A DNA stretch of 64,000 bases from Sipunculus nudus (taxonomy: Eukaryota; Annelida; Sipuncula; Golfingiida; Sipunculidae), in contig CM049309.1 in NCBI GenBank assembly GCA_026874595.1, positions 26,041,033-26,105,032 on the forward strand. The letters run 5' to 3'. Positions 34,451-45,739 of the stretch are shown here, piece by piece. The position numbers and the translations under genes were made by a program. Below the pieces are notes generated by a model. The model was given only the letters and a program-made list of their open reading frames with translations. It had not been told where the DNA came from and did no database searches. Every line of letters begins with the position of its first letter. Position 1 is the first letter of the stretch.

Positions 34451-36834
34451 ATTGTAGCTGACACCACCAGTCTTGTATGCAACAAAGCTATCAGAGATAT
34501 ATACATATCCCAAGTTCAGACTGATATATATGAAACCCCTCCTGAGAAATAAGCAGGGACACACACTATGCAAAATTTATTTTAAGTGGCACCAACAGTC
34601 TTGTATACAACAAAGCTATTTGAAAGGTATAAATATGCCCAATTTCAGGATGATATATCATATATCAATTTCATGATATGTATCAAATTCCTCTATAGAA
34701 ATAAGCAGGCACAAAAGTCACACACTGTAAAAAGTCATTGTAGGTGGTGACACCTGTCTTGTGAACGAGAAAGTCATCAAAGACACATAGACAGGTCATA
34801 ATATCAGGCCAATACATCAAACTTACCTTGAGTCTGATGCATGGGGCTGACCAGGCTTAGGTGAGAAAGGCAGTTGCCCTGAGTGGATTGTGACAAATTT
34901 GCTGGCTCAGGCTACTGCACTGAGTGAACTCATGACCTGCACCTGGCTAGACTGGGTGAACTTTTGACTTGTACCTGGCTGCACTGAGTGAACTTTTGAC
35001 CTGTTGCCTAATCTGATACAGTTGGCAGTCTGCCAAAGCTATAAATAGATTGGCACCACAAAATCTGCAACTTCAAATATGAGTCATGTGACCAACATTT
35101 GCACAATACTTGGTAATGCTAGCTTCTGTCATTTCTGAGATAACTATGTCAGTATGCTTACTTGGCCAAATGACTGTTCAAATTCGTTTAACTCCACTAA
35201 AATTCATCAAATGCAAACCATTTGAACAAACTTGAGAGGGCTTGCTTCTGGGATCATTTCTGTAAAATATTGAACAATTTGGCTAGACCGTTTACAAGAA
35301 GACTTTTAAAAGGTTTTTCAGCTTTTCCCCTATAAAATCTAAGTAAATGCAGATAGCAAAAAAATAAGCTGAATCCCACAACATTTGATATGAGACAGAT
35401 TATTGCATAAAATCTGGGGATCGTAGCTCCTGCTATTCCTGAGAAATTATGGGTTATTATACAGATGACCAATGACCCCCCCCCCCCCCCCCCCGTACAA
35501 AAAAAGGTCAATGCAGGTGGCGCCAACAATACCTGAATTTCATATATGACTCATGTGACCAACACTGGCATAAAATTTGGTGACGATAGCTCTGGCCATT
35601 TCTGAGATTGTCATTTTAGTATACTTTTTTTGGACAGATGACTAGGTTCAACTTACTGTAATTCGGCCAAAATTCACCAAACTTGAACCATTTGAACAAA
35701 CTTGAGAGAGATGGTACAAAAGATTATTTCTGTGAAATATTGAACAAATTCACTTGACCGTTTTGGAGGAGAAGATTTTAAAATGTTTTTTTAAGCTTTT
35801 TCTCTATAAAATCTGAAAAAATGCAGATTTTTTCAGATGGCTAATTTTTTACATTAAATTTCATGATGCTAACTCTAGTCATTTTTGAAATAGTGTGGGT
35901 TAACGTATACCTGTGATTGTAAACATTGCCTGGCATGAGGAGTATCTAAAATCATAAATCTACATTTTTTAAAAGTTTTTTTTAAAAAACATTCTTGTCA
36001 ATATTAACCATAGATAACCTGAAATCTAAATGTCTGGAGGCATGATGTAACTGATGCTGATAAACTAGATTCAACCAAAATTCATTCTTTTGAACCATTA
36101 AAGACAATTATTATAAGAATTATTCAGGGGATTATTCTTGTCAAATATTAAACAAATTGGCCTCATTAAGCTTCCCATAACTCAGCCAAAAATCAATAAA
36201 CCAAAACCATTTGAACAAACTTGAATTATCAACATCTAAGGATAATTAATGTGTGAGATTTAAGAATTTGGCCCAAATGGTTTTTGAGAAGAAGATCTTT
36301 GTAGCCACTGAGTTAAAATGGACTGTTATGGCATATGACTAAATTCAGCTTCCCATAACTCAGCCAAAAGTCACTGAACTGAGACCATTTGAACATACTT
36401 CAGAAAGCACTACCCTAGGATCATTTCTGTGCGATATTGAACAATTTGGCCATATGGTTTCAGAGAAGAAGTTTTTTGTAGCTGTCAGTATGATACGGGC
36501 ACTGATGACCCCCATACAAAAAAGGCCAATGCAGGTGGCGCCACCAATACCTCAATTTCAGATATGACTCATGTGACCAACATGTGCATAAAATTTGATG
36601 ATGATATCTCCAGCCGTTTCTAAAATTGTAATTTTAGTATGCTTTTTTGAACAGATGACTAAGTTCAACTAGCTGTAACTCAGCTAAAAATCACCAAAAT
36701 TAAACCATTCGAACAAACTTGAGAGAGATTGTTCCAGGGATCATTTTTGTGAAACACTGGACAATTTGGCTGAATAGTTTCAGAGAAGAAGATTTTTAAA
36801 GCTTTTTTAACTTTTTCCCTATTAAATTTAAGTT
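34451..36834 (+). repeat. Family C body without its termini
   Basis: It contains the C core units ('accaccagtcttgtatgcaa', then 'gaacttttgacctg...tacc', then the 'aacttcctgtaact' / 'gagagagattgttccag' units), collinear with 48260-51300. A 19-C run at 35476-35494 stands where sister copies have five C. GGTGGCGCCAAC and GGTGGCGCCACC sites occur near 35517 and 36534. It passes into A core at about 36835 instead of reaching a C terminus. Confidence 0.65.
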
Positions 36835-37995
36835 GTTCAGATACTTGAGTTTTTGTATCAAAATTTTCCATTATTCTGGGGGATACTTCAGAGCCCCATA
36901 GCTCTGAGGTTTTGGGTAACAGAGACCTAATTTTCAGTTTCCAAGGAGACCTTTCATTGGCCTCTCTGCATGTCAAGATAGAAGATTCTAGGTCCAGTTG
37001 TTACAATTTGTGCCCTGTTATAAGATGACCCCATCTTTTAAAGTATCATAAAAAACACTCCATGATCAATATCCATGCACAAAATCATGGTGATCAATGC
37101 ATTAGTTGTTCAGATACTTGAGTTTTTGTATCAAATTTTCCATTTTTCTGGGGGGATACTTCAGAGCCCCATAGCTTGAAGAATCTGGGTAACAGAGGCC
37201 TAACTCCAGGTTTCCAAGGAAACTTTTCATGGGCCTCCCCGAACGTCAAGATAGAAGGTTCTAGGTCCAGTCGTTACGATTTGTGCTCTGTTAACACATG
37301 ACTGCATCCTTTTAAGGTCTCAAAAATAGAGAAAAAAATCGTAAAAAATTAAAAAAATACAGGTGGCGCCACCAACCTGCAGAAATTGATGAAACACTCC
37401 ATAATCAATATCTGTGCAAAGAATCATGGTGATCAATGCATTAGTTGTTGAGATACTTGAGCTTTTGTATTAAATTTTCCATTTTCTGGGGGTACTTTGG
37501 AGCCCCAAAGCTCAAAAAATATGAGCAACAGAGACCTAATTCCAGGTTTCCTAGGAGACTTTTCATGGGCCTCCCCGCATGTCAAGATGGAATATTCTAG
37601 GTCCAGTCTTTACGAATTGTGCCTTTTTAACAGATGACTGCATCTTTTAAGATCTGAAAAATTGAGGAAAAAAATCGTAAAAAATAAAAAAAAAATACAG
37701 GTGGTGCCACCAGCCTGCAGAATGCATTAGTTGTTGAGATACTTGAGCTTTTGTATCAAATTTTCCATTTTTCTGGGGGTACTTTGGAGCCCCACAGCTA
37801 GAAGAATCTAGGTAACAGAGACTTAATTCCAGGTGTCCAAGGAGATTTTTCATGGACCTCTCTGGATGTAAAGTTAGAAGATTCCAGGTCCAGCGGTTAC
37901 GATTTGTGCCCTGTTAATGGACAGACGGCCGGACGGACAAAGGACAAAGAGTGATTGCTAAAGCTCAGATGACTTACAGTCAGCTGAGCTAAAAA
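36835..37995 (+). repeat. Family A core array with terminus
   Basis: Three to four A-core units ('ttctgggggatacttc', 'ggtaacagagacc', 'ttctaggtccag') are followed by a GGAC tract (37918-37940) and the hairpin AGCTCAGATGACT/AGTCAGCTGAGCT. This is the right end of the composite. Confidence 0.8.
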
Positions 37996-38280
37996 TGGTG
38001 TGTCATCCATCCATTGTTTAACAAATCTATAGTGTCAATCCAAATGGTGTGTTATACATCCATTGTTTAACAAGTAAAGTGTCAATCCAAATGGTGTGCT
38101 ATCCATCCATTGTTTTACAAGGAATGTTAAACAACCATAAAAATTACAGATCTAAAACTTTTGCAAACATTTAGTTTCCTAAAATTAGATTACCTATGAT
38201 CTCTTTCCTTGATGTAATGGAATATCTACTGAAGGTCTTTGTCTACAATGCTGATTAGCTGGGTCAACATGCAATAAATT
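37996..38280. repeat. 49-bp tandem repeat, right flank, then unassigned DNA
   Basis: Three units of the repeat seen at 31131-31229 start at 38001, 38050 and 38098 ('gtcatccatccattgttt', 'agtgtcaatccaaatggtgt'). The rest to 38280 matches nothing else in the window. Confidence 0.75.
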
Positions 38281-39060
38281 AACAAGGCCTACAGGCCTAA
38301 TGCGAACCTGTGCAATAGAATATACATCTGGTATAATGCTTCCATGCAAGACCATTACTTTTCAGGTACATGTGTGGCATGTATATATGTTCAAGGCAAG
38401 TACTAAACATTTTGAACCTAAGTATAAGCCCTAATTACACAAACATTACTCCTGAAATACTGGCATGGATGTATACAACACAAAGTGATTGTAAATGCCA
38501 CCAGTTTTGTGAATAAGAAAGCCATCAAAGATGTATGAACATGCAAAATTTCAGGCAGATACTTCAAACCACTCTTAATTGTGCACAGATGCATGAAACC
38601 CAAAAACAATTGTAGGTGGCACCACCAGTCTTGTATACAACAAAGCTATCCAAGATCTATACATATGCCCAATTTGAGGCTGATATATATCAAATCCCTC
38701 CTGAGAAATAAGCAAGGACATACACTGTGCAAAAATCATTGTAGGTGGCCACACCAGGGTTGTGTATGAAAATGCTATTAAAGTTGCACGGACAGGCCAA
38801 AATTTCAGGCAAATACATTGAACTTCTCTTGAGTCAGGTGCACAGGGTGCCCAAGTCAAGAGAAGCTAGTTGCTATAGCTGCAGCTACTGCCCAGAGTGA
38901 ACTCTTCACTTGTACCTGGCTGAACTAATGAATTCTTGACCTGTTGCGAAATCTGATACAGTTGGCAATCTGCCAAGGCTATAAATAGATCCAGAATGAA
39001 ACTTGGCCTGTTGCCAAATCTGAAATAGTTGGCAGTCTACCAAGCTTTTTATAGACACAG
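38281..39060 (+). repeat. Family C element, 5' part, 3'-truncated
   Basis: AACAAGGCCTACAGGCCTAA then TGCGAACCTGTGC (hairpin and box) is followed by the C 5' segment and two to three C core units with 'gtgccaccagtcttgtatac'-type sites. It fades into unassigned DNA after 'accaagctttttatagacac'. The C 3' half is missing. Confidence 0.75.
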
Positions 39061-39507
39061 ACAAACTTTAGGTATTTTGCCAAATCTGTTTATATATACT
39101 GAAAGACTGGTTACAATGCTTTATTAAGCTGTATATTCATTAGATTTATTTTTATCAAAATATTAAGAATAATAAAAGATGCCTGTTGTAAGCAAAATCA
39201 GAAAACCTATATGTATTTTATTCATGAATTTATCGAACAGATAAGCTGGATATGGACACTAAATATTTATGTTGCCTGTACAGCTCTGTTTATATACCCA
39301 AAGAGCTCAGTTTGTTAACAGAATTCTTGCGCCTTTTCAATTTCCAAAATAAGAACATTTTGAGACTGTAAGACTTATTTTTGGTGAAAAATTAGACCAT
39401 TTTCATGGTTATTTTACAGAAAAAAGATCCTTAGAAACCTTACATATATGTCTTAATTATATTTGATTTTATACTCATCCAGATTACATATGAAACTTAT
39501 AAATAAA
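39061..39507. other. Unassigned AT-rich DNA
   Basis: I see no gene, repeat-family match or notable motif in this stretch. Confidence 0.4.
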
Positions 39508-41226
39508 CTAGAATACGGGTAGTCGACAAGCGACTACTTGTATCCGCCTAAATCAGAGTGGAACGGGTGAAGTGTTGCATATCAGCATGGATGTCTGCAG
39601 CCAAATTGTGTATGTAGGTTGCGCTACCTACCAAAAAATTCAAAAAGCCGTCCAAGTTGTATACATATGCAAAATTTAAGGCAGATAAGTCAAACCACTA
39701 TATTGTATATGAGTGATTTTTGCCCTTGGCAGACAAACAGATGGACGCTGTGCAAAAAAGGGTTGCAGGTGGCGCCACCAGTTTAGCGTATGATAAAGAG
39801 CTTTGTGAGAACTATACACATGCAAAATTTTGGCCCAATCGGTCAAACGGTTCCCTAGATATGAGCTTGGATGTCTGCAGCGTAAACTTGATTGTAGGTG
39901 GCGCCACCTGTCATAAAATCAGAAAAGCTATCCAGGATGTATAAGCATGCAGAATTTCAGGTGAATTAGTCAAACCACTGCAGAGATATGAGTGATTTTA
40001 ACCCAAGGCAGACGAACAGCTGGACACTGTGCAAACATGGTTGCAGGTGGCGCCACCATTTTTTGTGTATGTTATAAAGCTCTCCAAGGGCTACATTTGT
40101 GTAAAAAAATTTTCCTGATCGGTCAAACGGTTCCTGAGATATGAGCTTGGATGTCTGCAGCGTAAACGTGAATGTAGGTGGCGCCACCTGTCATAAAATC
40201 AGAAAAGCTATCCAGGATGTATACGCATGCCAAATTTCAGGTGAATTAGTCAAGTCACTGCAGAGATATGAGTGATTTTAACCCAAGGCAGACAAACAGA
40301 TGGACACTGTGCAAACATGGTTGCAGGTAGCGGCACCATTTTTGGTGTATGTTATAAAGCTTTCCAAGGGCTACATTTGTGCAAAAGAATTTTCCTGATC
40401 GGTCAAACGGTTCCCGAGATATGAGCTTGGATGTCTGCAGCGTAAACGTGAATGTAGGTGGCACCACCTGTCATAAAATCAGATAAGCTATCCAGGATGT
40501 ATACGCATGCCAAATTTCAGGTGAATTAGTCAAGTCACTGCAGAGATATGAGTGATTTTAACCCAAGGCAGACAAACAGATGGACACTGTGCAAACATGG
40601 TTGCAGGTGGCGCCACCATTTTTGGTGTATGTTATAAAGCTCTCCAAGGGCTACATTTGTGCAAAAGAATTTTCCTGATCGGTCAAACGGTTCCCGAGAT
40701 ATGAGCTTGGATGTCTGCAGCGTAAACGTGAATGTAGGTGGCGCCACCTGTCATAAAATCAGAAAAGCTTTCCAGGATGTTTGCGCATGCCGAATTTCAG
40801 GTGAATTAGTCAAGTCACTGCAGAGATATGAGTGATTTTAACCCAAGGCAGACGAACAGATGGACACTGTGCAAACATGGTTGCAGGTGGCGCCACCATT
40901 TTTGGTGTATGTTATACAGCTCTCCGAGGGCTACATTTGTGCAAAAAAATTTTCCTGATCGGTCAAACGGTTCCCGAGATATGTGGGTTTATGTGTGGAA
41001 ACAGACGCACAAACGGACGCAGAGCGCAGAGGAAAGGTCAGAGGTCAAAACAAAATCGGGGCGCAGCAGTTCACATGTGACCCGAACATAATCCCGGGTT
41101 TCGGAAAATTCCGCCCAGCGGTTACGGAGGAGTTCTCCGGACACCTACGCGGCGGCGGCGGCGGCGGCGGCGGCGGCCAGCTGAAAACATAGTATCCGCA
41201 AAACTCTGTTTTGGCGGATACAATAA
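39508..41226 (+). mobile_element. Full-length family B element with 280-bp tandem core
   Basis: The 5' end ACTAGAATACGGGTAGTCGA carries a hairpin GTAGTCG-acaag-CGACTAC and a box TGTATCCGCC. The core has four near-identical 280-bp units (CACTGCAGAGATATGAGTGA at 39976, 40256, 40536 and 40816, exactly 280 apart). Each unit is made of a 131-bp and a 149-bp half centred on GGTGGCGCCACC. A GGC microsatellite (41150-41178) precedes the terminal hairpin GTATCCGCAAAAC...GTTTTGGCGGATAC. The three ~70-codon minus frames are the same shadow repeated in each unit. Confidence 0.85.
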
Positions 41227-41452
41227 ATAGGCCCTCATTTGAGCCCTTTTGTACGAGAGTGGCCTATCCCACATTTTTGGAGAAAATAAGTTATAGGTAC
41301 TATGAGGTTAGTAGTCCCATGAAATTTCTTTTGACAAAATGGGCTAGCCCTAGCCTGATTAATACCAAAGATATTAAGACAGACAGACAGATGACTGACA
41401 AAGAGTGATCGCTATAGCTCAGATGACTTTTAGTCAGCCGAGCTAAAAATGT
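41227..41452 (+). repeat. Family A terminus on a diverged body
   Basis: About 130 bp of unmatched sequence leads into an AGAC microsatellite and 'gagtgatcgctatagctcag', then ATGACTTTTAGTCAGCCGAGC and TAAAAA. This is an A 3' end with one change in the closing stem. Confidence 0.65.
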
Positions 41453-42583
41453 TGTGAATACATGTATGAAATTTGAGATGTGTCAATGTCACAGACCAAG
41501 ATTACCTCTATGACCTTGAAAACTGCATGAAGGTTATCCATATTGGAACTTGACCTAGCCCTTCATGAGGTACATCAAAGCTGCAAGTTTGGTAACTGTG
41601 CCTCAAATTTTTTTCGTGTTATTGCGTTAACATCATTTTAGCATTATAGTCCCTTGTGACCTTGAACCTTGAAGTTTGAAAAAATTTAGCAAATGCAAAA
41701 TATGCTGATTTCTATTGTAATGTTTTTCATATGCATAAACTCTTACTTGTTCTAAATATATGTTCTAAATATATGATTGCAAAACTAATACTCTGACAAA
41801 ACTGTCATGAAGAGAAACAGTTAAAAGTTTTGAGATACTGTGATGCAAATGAAACATAACAGATGGACAGGCAAGTGGACAGAATGGACCGATACCTTTT
41901 TTTCACTTTCAGGCATGGCCAAATTGGGCGGACGATCATTTTGTTCGCCCGGAGGTTACCCAAACTGGATTTAGGGCGAACGATTTTTCGTTTACCTAAA
42001 TTTCCTAGGCAAAAGTTATGGATATTGATAATATTTATTAATATTTCTTGCAAAAAAAATATCCTGAATATTTTCTTTCAATTTGCGTTCAACTTTCCCA
42101 AAGAACAACGGGGCTTAACTGCATATTTACGGTTACCAATTCACAGTATAATAGAGCAGGATACCAGTCTCTGCTGTTCCACGATTTGCTTCAATTCCCC
42201 GGGATTATATGGTATAGAGACCGCCGTATAGGGGGTGTGTTCGTGTGCTGGAATAGCCAAAAGAAACTGGGTTGTTCTCGAATGCTGTACTGATGAACTT
42301 TGTGACAATGACACATTCTCTCGCTTTAATTTCCTGCGAAAATCAGCAGTTGCATGGGTTTGTATGCATTCCCATACGATTTCATCAGATATATTTTGGC
42401 GTCATAATTCTTTCACAGGGCAAGATCGTTTTCAAATACACACAGAAGAAGTGACATCGAAAGAGTTTCAACGTAGTGAGTGCAATGATTACCACGGTCT
42501 ATGAGTTTATACAACTTATATTAATAAACTTTCAGACACGATTACGGATAAGAATTGTTTTATTATCATGAAAATCAGAAAAA
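41453..42583. other. Unassigned DNA, CpG-rich from about 41920
   Basis: 41453-41700 has scattered 'gaccttgaa' motifs like an old TGACCTT-type repeat. 41920-42500 is unlike its neighbours: it keeps many CpG dinucleotides (a GGGCG...CGCCC stem at 41936-41960, 'gggcgaacgatttttcg') and matches no repeat here. Candidate coding frame listed separately. Confidence 0.45.
42235..42504 (+). CDS. Candidate 3' end of a coding sequence, function unknown
   Basis: An 89-codon frame ends at TGA 42502-42504, with AATAAA at 42533-42538, a spacing compatible with a transcript 3' end. The product is cysteine- and tryptophan-containing and not low-complexity (ends TEEVTSKEFQRSECNDYHGL). Other frames upstream (41863-42231, 42048-42293) overlap it in different phases, so if there is a real gene here it may be frame-shifted or spliced. 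I recognise no family. The CpG-rich composition differs from the flanking repeats. Confidence 0.2.
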   Translation: MCSCAGIAKRNWVVLECCTDELCDNDTFSRFNFLRKSAVAWVCMHSHTISSDIFWRHNSFTGQDRFQIHTEEVTSKEFQRSECNDYHGL

Positions 42584-44908
42584 ACTAGACATTTCTTGGC
42601 ACCGCAGGTGCCAGAGTATCCCCAGACATAGTAGACCCCCTCCCCCCCTTTAAGAACAGACCCCCATTTTTAGCAGCATATACTGACACTTGGCATATTT
42701 ATTGTTTCTTCCATCTAACAATCCACAATCTTGTTGAAGATGTTGGTCCTGTGTACTTGATCTTTTTAAAGATGTGTCCTGTGACCTTGACCTTTGACCT
42801 CATGACCCCAAAATCAATTTGGGTCTTGCTTTTCCAATGGGACATATGCAAGTCAAGTTTGAAATCTATACATCAATAAAGCAGGAATTATCATCCAGAA
42901 ACTAATTTTTTTTTACAGGTGGCTCCTGTGACCTTCACCTTTGACCTTGTGACCTCAAAATTGATAGTTTTCTTCCTCTCTTGGCAGGAGAACTATATGT
43001 GCAAGATGAAAGATCTGAGATGAAATGTTTGGCTGAAAATGCATCCACATCTTTTTAAAGATGTGTCCTGTGACCTTGACCTTTGACCTCATGACCCCAA
43101 AATCAATTTTGGTCTTGCTTTTCCATGGGGACATATACAAGTCAAGTTTGAAATCCATACATACATAAAAGCAGGAATTATCATCCAGAATATAATTTTT
43201 GGACAGATGGCTCCTGTGACCTTCACCTTTGACCTTGTGACCTCAAAATTGATAGGGGTCTTCCACTCTTAGCAGGTGAACTATATGTGCAAGATGAAAG
43301 ATCTGAGATGAATTGTTTGGCTGAAATTGCATCCACAACCTTTTTAAAGAGGTTTCCTGTGACCTTGACCTTTGACCTCATGACCCCAAAATCAATTCGA
43401 GTCTTGCTTTTCCAATTGGTCAAATACAAGTCAAGTTTGAAATCCATACATCAATAAAAGAAGGAATTATCATCCAGAAACTAATTTTTGGACAGATAGC
43501 TCCTGTGGCCTTGACCTTTGACCTTGTGACCCCAAAATTTATATGGATTATCCACTATTGGCAAGTGAGCTATATATTCAAGATGGAAGACCTGGGATGA
43601 AAGTTTGGTTTAAAATGCATCCACATCTTTTTTAAGATGTGTCCTGTGACCTTGACCTTTGACCTCATGACCCCAAAATCAATTCAGGTCTTGCTTTTCC
43701 AATGGGACATATACAAGTCAAGTTTGAAATCCATACATCAATAAAAGCAGGAATTATCATCCAGGAACTAATTTTTGGACAGATGGCTCCTGTGACCTTC
43801 ACCTTTGACCTTGTGACCTCAAAACTGATAGGGGTCTTCCTCTATTGGCAGATGACTTATATGTGCAAGATGAAAGGTCTGAGATGAAATGTTTGGCTGA
43901 AAATGCATCCACAATCTTTTTAAAGATGTGTCCTGTGACCTTGACCTTTGACCTCATGACCCCAAAATCAATTGGAGTTTTGCTTTCTCAATGGGACATA
44001 TATAGGTCAAATTTGAAATCAATACATCAATAAAAGCAGGAATTATCATCCAGAAACTAATTTTTGGACAGATAGCTCCTGTGGCCTTGACCTTTGACCT
44101 TGTGACCCCAAAATTTATTTGGATCATCCACTTTTGGCAAGTGAGCTATATATTCAAAATGGAAGACCTGGGATGAAAGTTTGGCTTAAAATGCATCCAC
44201 AGTATCTTTTAAAATGCCAGTCCAGTGACCTTGACCTTTGACCTCATGACCCTAGAACCTATAGGGTTCTTACTTTAGTGGTGGGCCATACATAAGTCAT
44301 GTTTGAAATCCATATGGCTATCAACACTGGAGATATCATAAGAGGTGTGTGATTTTCACCATATATGGCAATATTCAAGGTCAAGGCCACTATCATAGGA
44401 AAGGTCATGACCCTAATTTAAATAAACATCATCCCATAACCCATACCTATGAATATGCATAATATAAAAGAAATCTGTCCATTAGTTTTTGACTTATAAT
44501 GCTCACAGTACTGTAAGGTAGCAATTTTGGGGGTATTAAACAGCATGAAAACAAGCAAAGAATAATAGGTGGCGCCACCAGTTTCTGGAACATGACAACC
44601 CTATCCACGATCTTCCATCAACTTGATTTTGGGATAAATCTATGCAAGATTTCTTGAGATATTAAAGAATTTGTGTGATTTTCCCCAAAATTGGACCTAT
44701 TCAAGGTCAAGGACACTCTCCTAGTAAAGGTCTTGACCTCATTTTCAATAGGTGTCGTCCTCTTACCAATATCTATACATATACCAAGTTTGGTAAAGTT
44801 CCGTGAAATATTTTTTGGGTTATCGCGCCAACAAGATTTATATGCGGCGGCGGCGGCACCGGTATGAAAACATAGTATCCCCCAACTTTGTCTGGGGATA
44901 CAAATATC
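42584..44908 (+). mobile_element. Full-length family E element (TGACCT-array core)
   Basis: The 5' end ACTAGACATTTCTT is followed by the hairpin GGCACC-gca-GGTGCC and box GTATCCCCAGAC (42616-42627). The 3' end has a GGC tract (44846-44856) and the hairpin GTATCCCCCAACTTTGTCTG then GGGATACAAATA. The core has six units of about 289 bp (GACCTCATG at 42796, 43085, 43374, 43661, 43950, 44240). Most units hold one perfect TGACCTTTGACCT and a second near copy. ACTAGA, the GTATCC box and the GGC tract are shared with family B, so B and E are sister families. No protein is encoded. Confidence 0.8.
42780..44245 (+). promoter_or_regulatory. Array of nuclear-receptor-like DR1/DR0 half sites
   Basis: In each ~289-bp E unit the string TGACCTTGACCTTTGACCT gives three AGGTCA half sites (read on the minus strand) with spacings 0 and 1, for example 42782-42800. 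AGGTCAAAGGTCA is the established DR1 consensus bound by HNF4 and RXR-type receptors. The sequence match is direct; binding is inferred only. Confidence 0.5.
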
Positions 44909-45739
44909 AAATATCATATTTGGAATATCAATTTTCTAAATTTATAAATTTTTTGAGAATTTTCAACTTAGATAGTGGCAAGCCACGTTGTCTACACGTA
45001 CACCACCGGATGATATCATTTCTTTCCAATGACTTTATTTTATAATATATAATTGCAAATAACAAATCAGAAAAAAGTTTGTTAACGATTGGTACAACAA
45101 TTTCAAAAATATCAATGAACCTATGTTTTTTTTTTAAGCACAGAATATGTTGTTAACATAATGTATTTTAAATTGAGAAAACAAAATGCACGCAAACAGG
45201 AATCAAAAGGCAAAACATGTAAATTTGTTGGTCTTCAAATGAACTTTATTTATAATTAAATAGATAAAAGTGCAGTCTTAATTTTCAGCATTTTCACAAA
45301 TTTGTAAGGCATAGGGGAGGCAGCTTTCATCTGTCTAATTTGCTTGTACAAGCTGGTGCACATGATTTACAGAGCACTTTTTAATTTTAAATAACACCAG
45401 CTGCTACTTTATCAGTTACACAAATGGAGTGGGTACTGATACATGTTATGTAAGAAAACCCCACTATATGCTTAATTCAGGCAATTTAAGGAGTCTTTCC
45501 ACCCTGTTGACAGTTTACTGAATAAACCGTATGAAACTAAGTTTTTTTAATTGAATCTTTATTTCTAACATTTAAGTTATAACAATCACTGGCTCAATCA
45601 CATATTTGCTTGTTGGAGTCCAGTGAGTTGAATGCTTCGAGTCGATGTGATCTGAAACATGGAAAGGGTTACCCAAACAAAATGGGTTACCCCATTTCAA
45701 ATTTGGGTAACCCGAAAATGGGTTATCAAATGGGGAGAC
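44909..45739. other. Unassigned AT-rich DNA with GGGTTACCC repeats
   Basis: No gene is recognised. Positions about 45667-45735 hold four GGGTTA/GGGTAACCC blocks in both orientations (GGGTTACCC, GGGTTACCCC, GGGTAACCC, GGGTTA), which can pair with one another. Confidence 0.45.

Larger units (their letters stand above)
31230..37995 (+). mobile_element. 6.8-kb composite with A termini at both ends
   Basis: The left end is AACAAGTGACCCATGGGTCA then TGATGCTCAGCCG; the right end is a GGAC tract, AGCTCAGATGACT, TAC, AGTCAGCTGAGCTAAAAA. Both sides abut the same 49-bp tandem repeat, so the interval behaves as one inserted unit or as successive insertions within one A element. Contents in order: A core (31440-31975), C 5' end (31976-32150), A 5' end with TGACCTT-type core (32151-33245), A core (33360-33452), truncated B (33453-34204), A core with terminus (34205-34450), C body (34451-36834) and A units (36835-37995). 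Confidence 0.6.

Noticed and set aside
39966-40747. Three ~70-codon minus frames with almost identical products
   Set aside because: They are the same shadow frame repeated in each 280-bp B core unit, ended by the unit structure and not conserved in other B copies.
45667-45735. Interstitial telomeric repeat
   Set aside because: The GGGTTACCC blocks are irregular, in mixed orientation, and not TTAGGG arrays.
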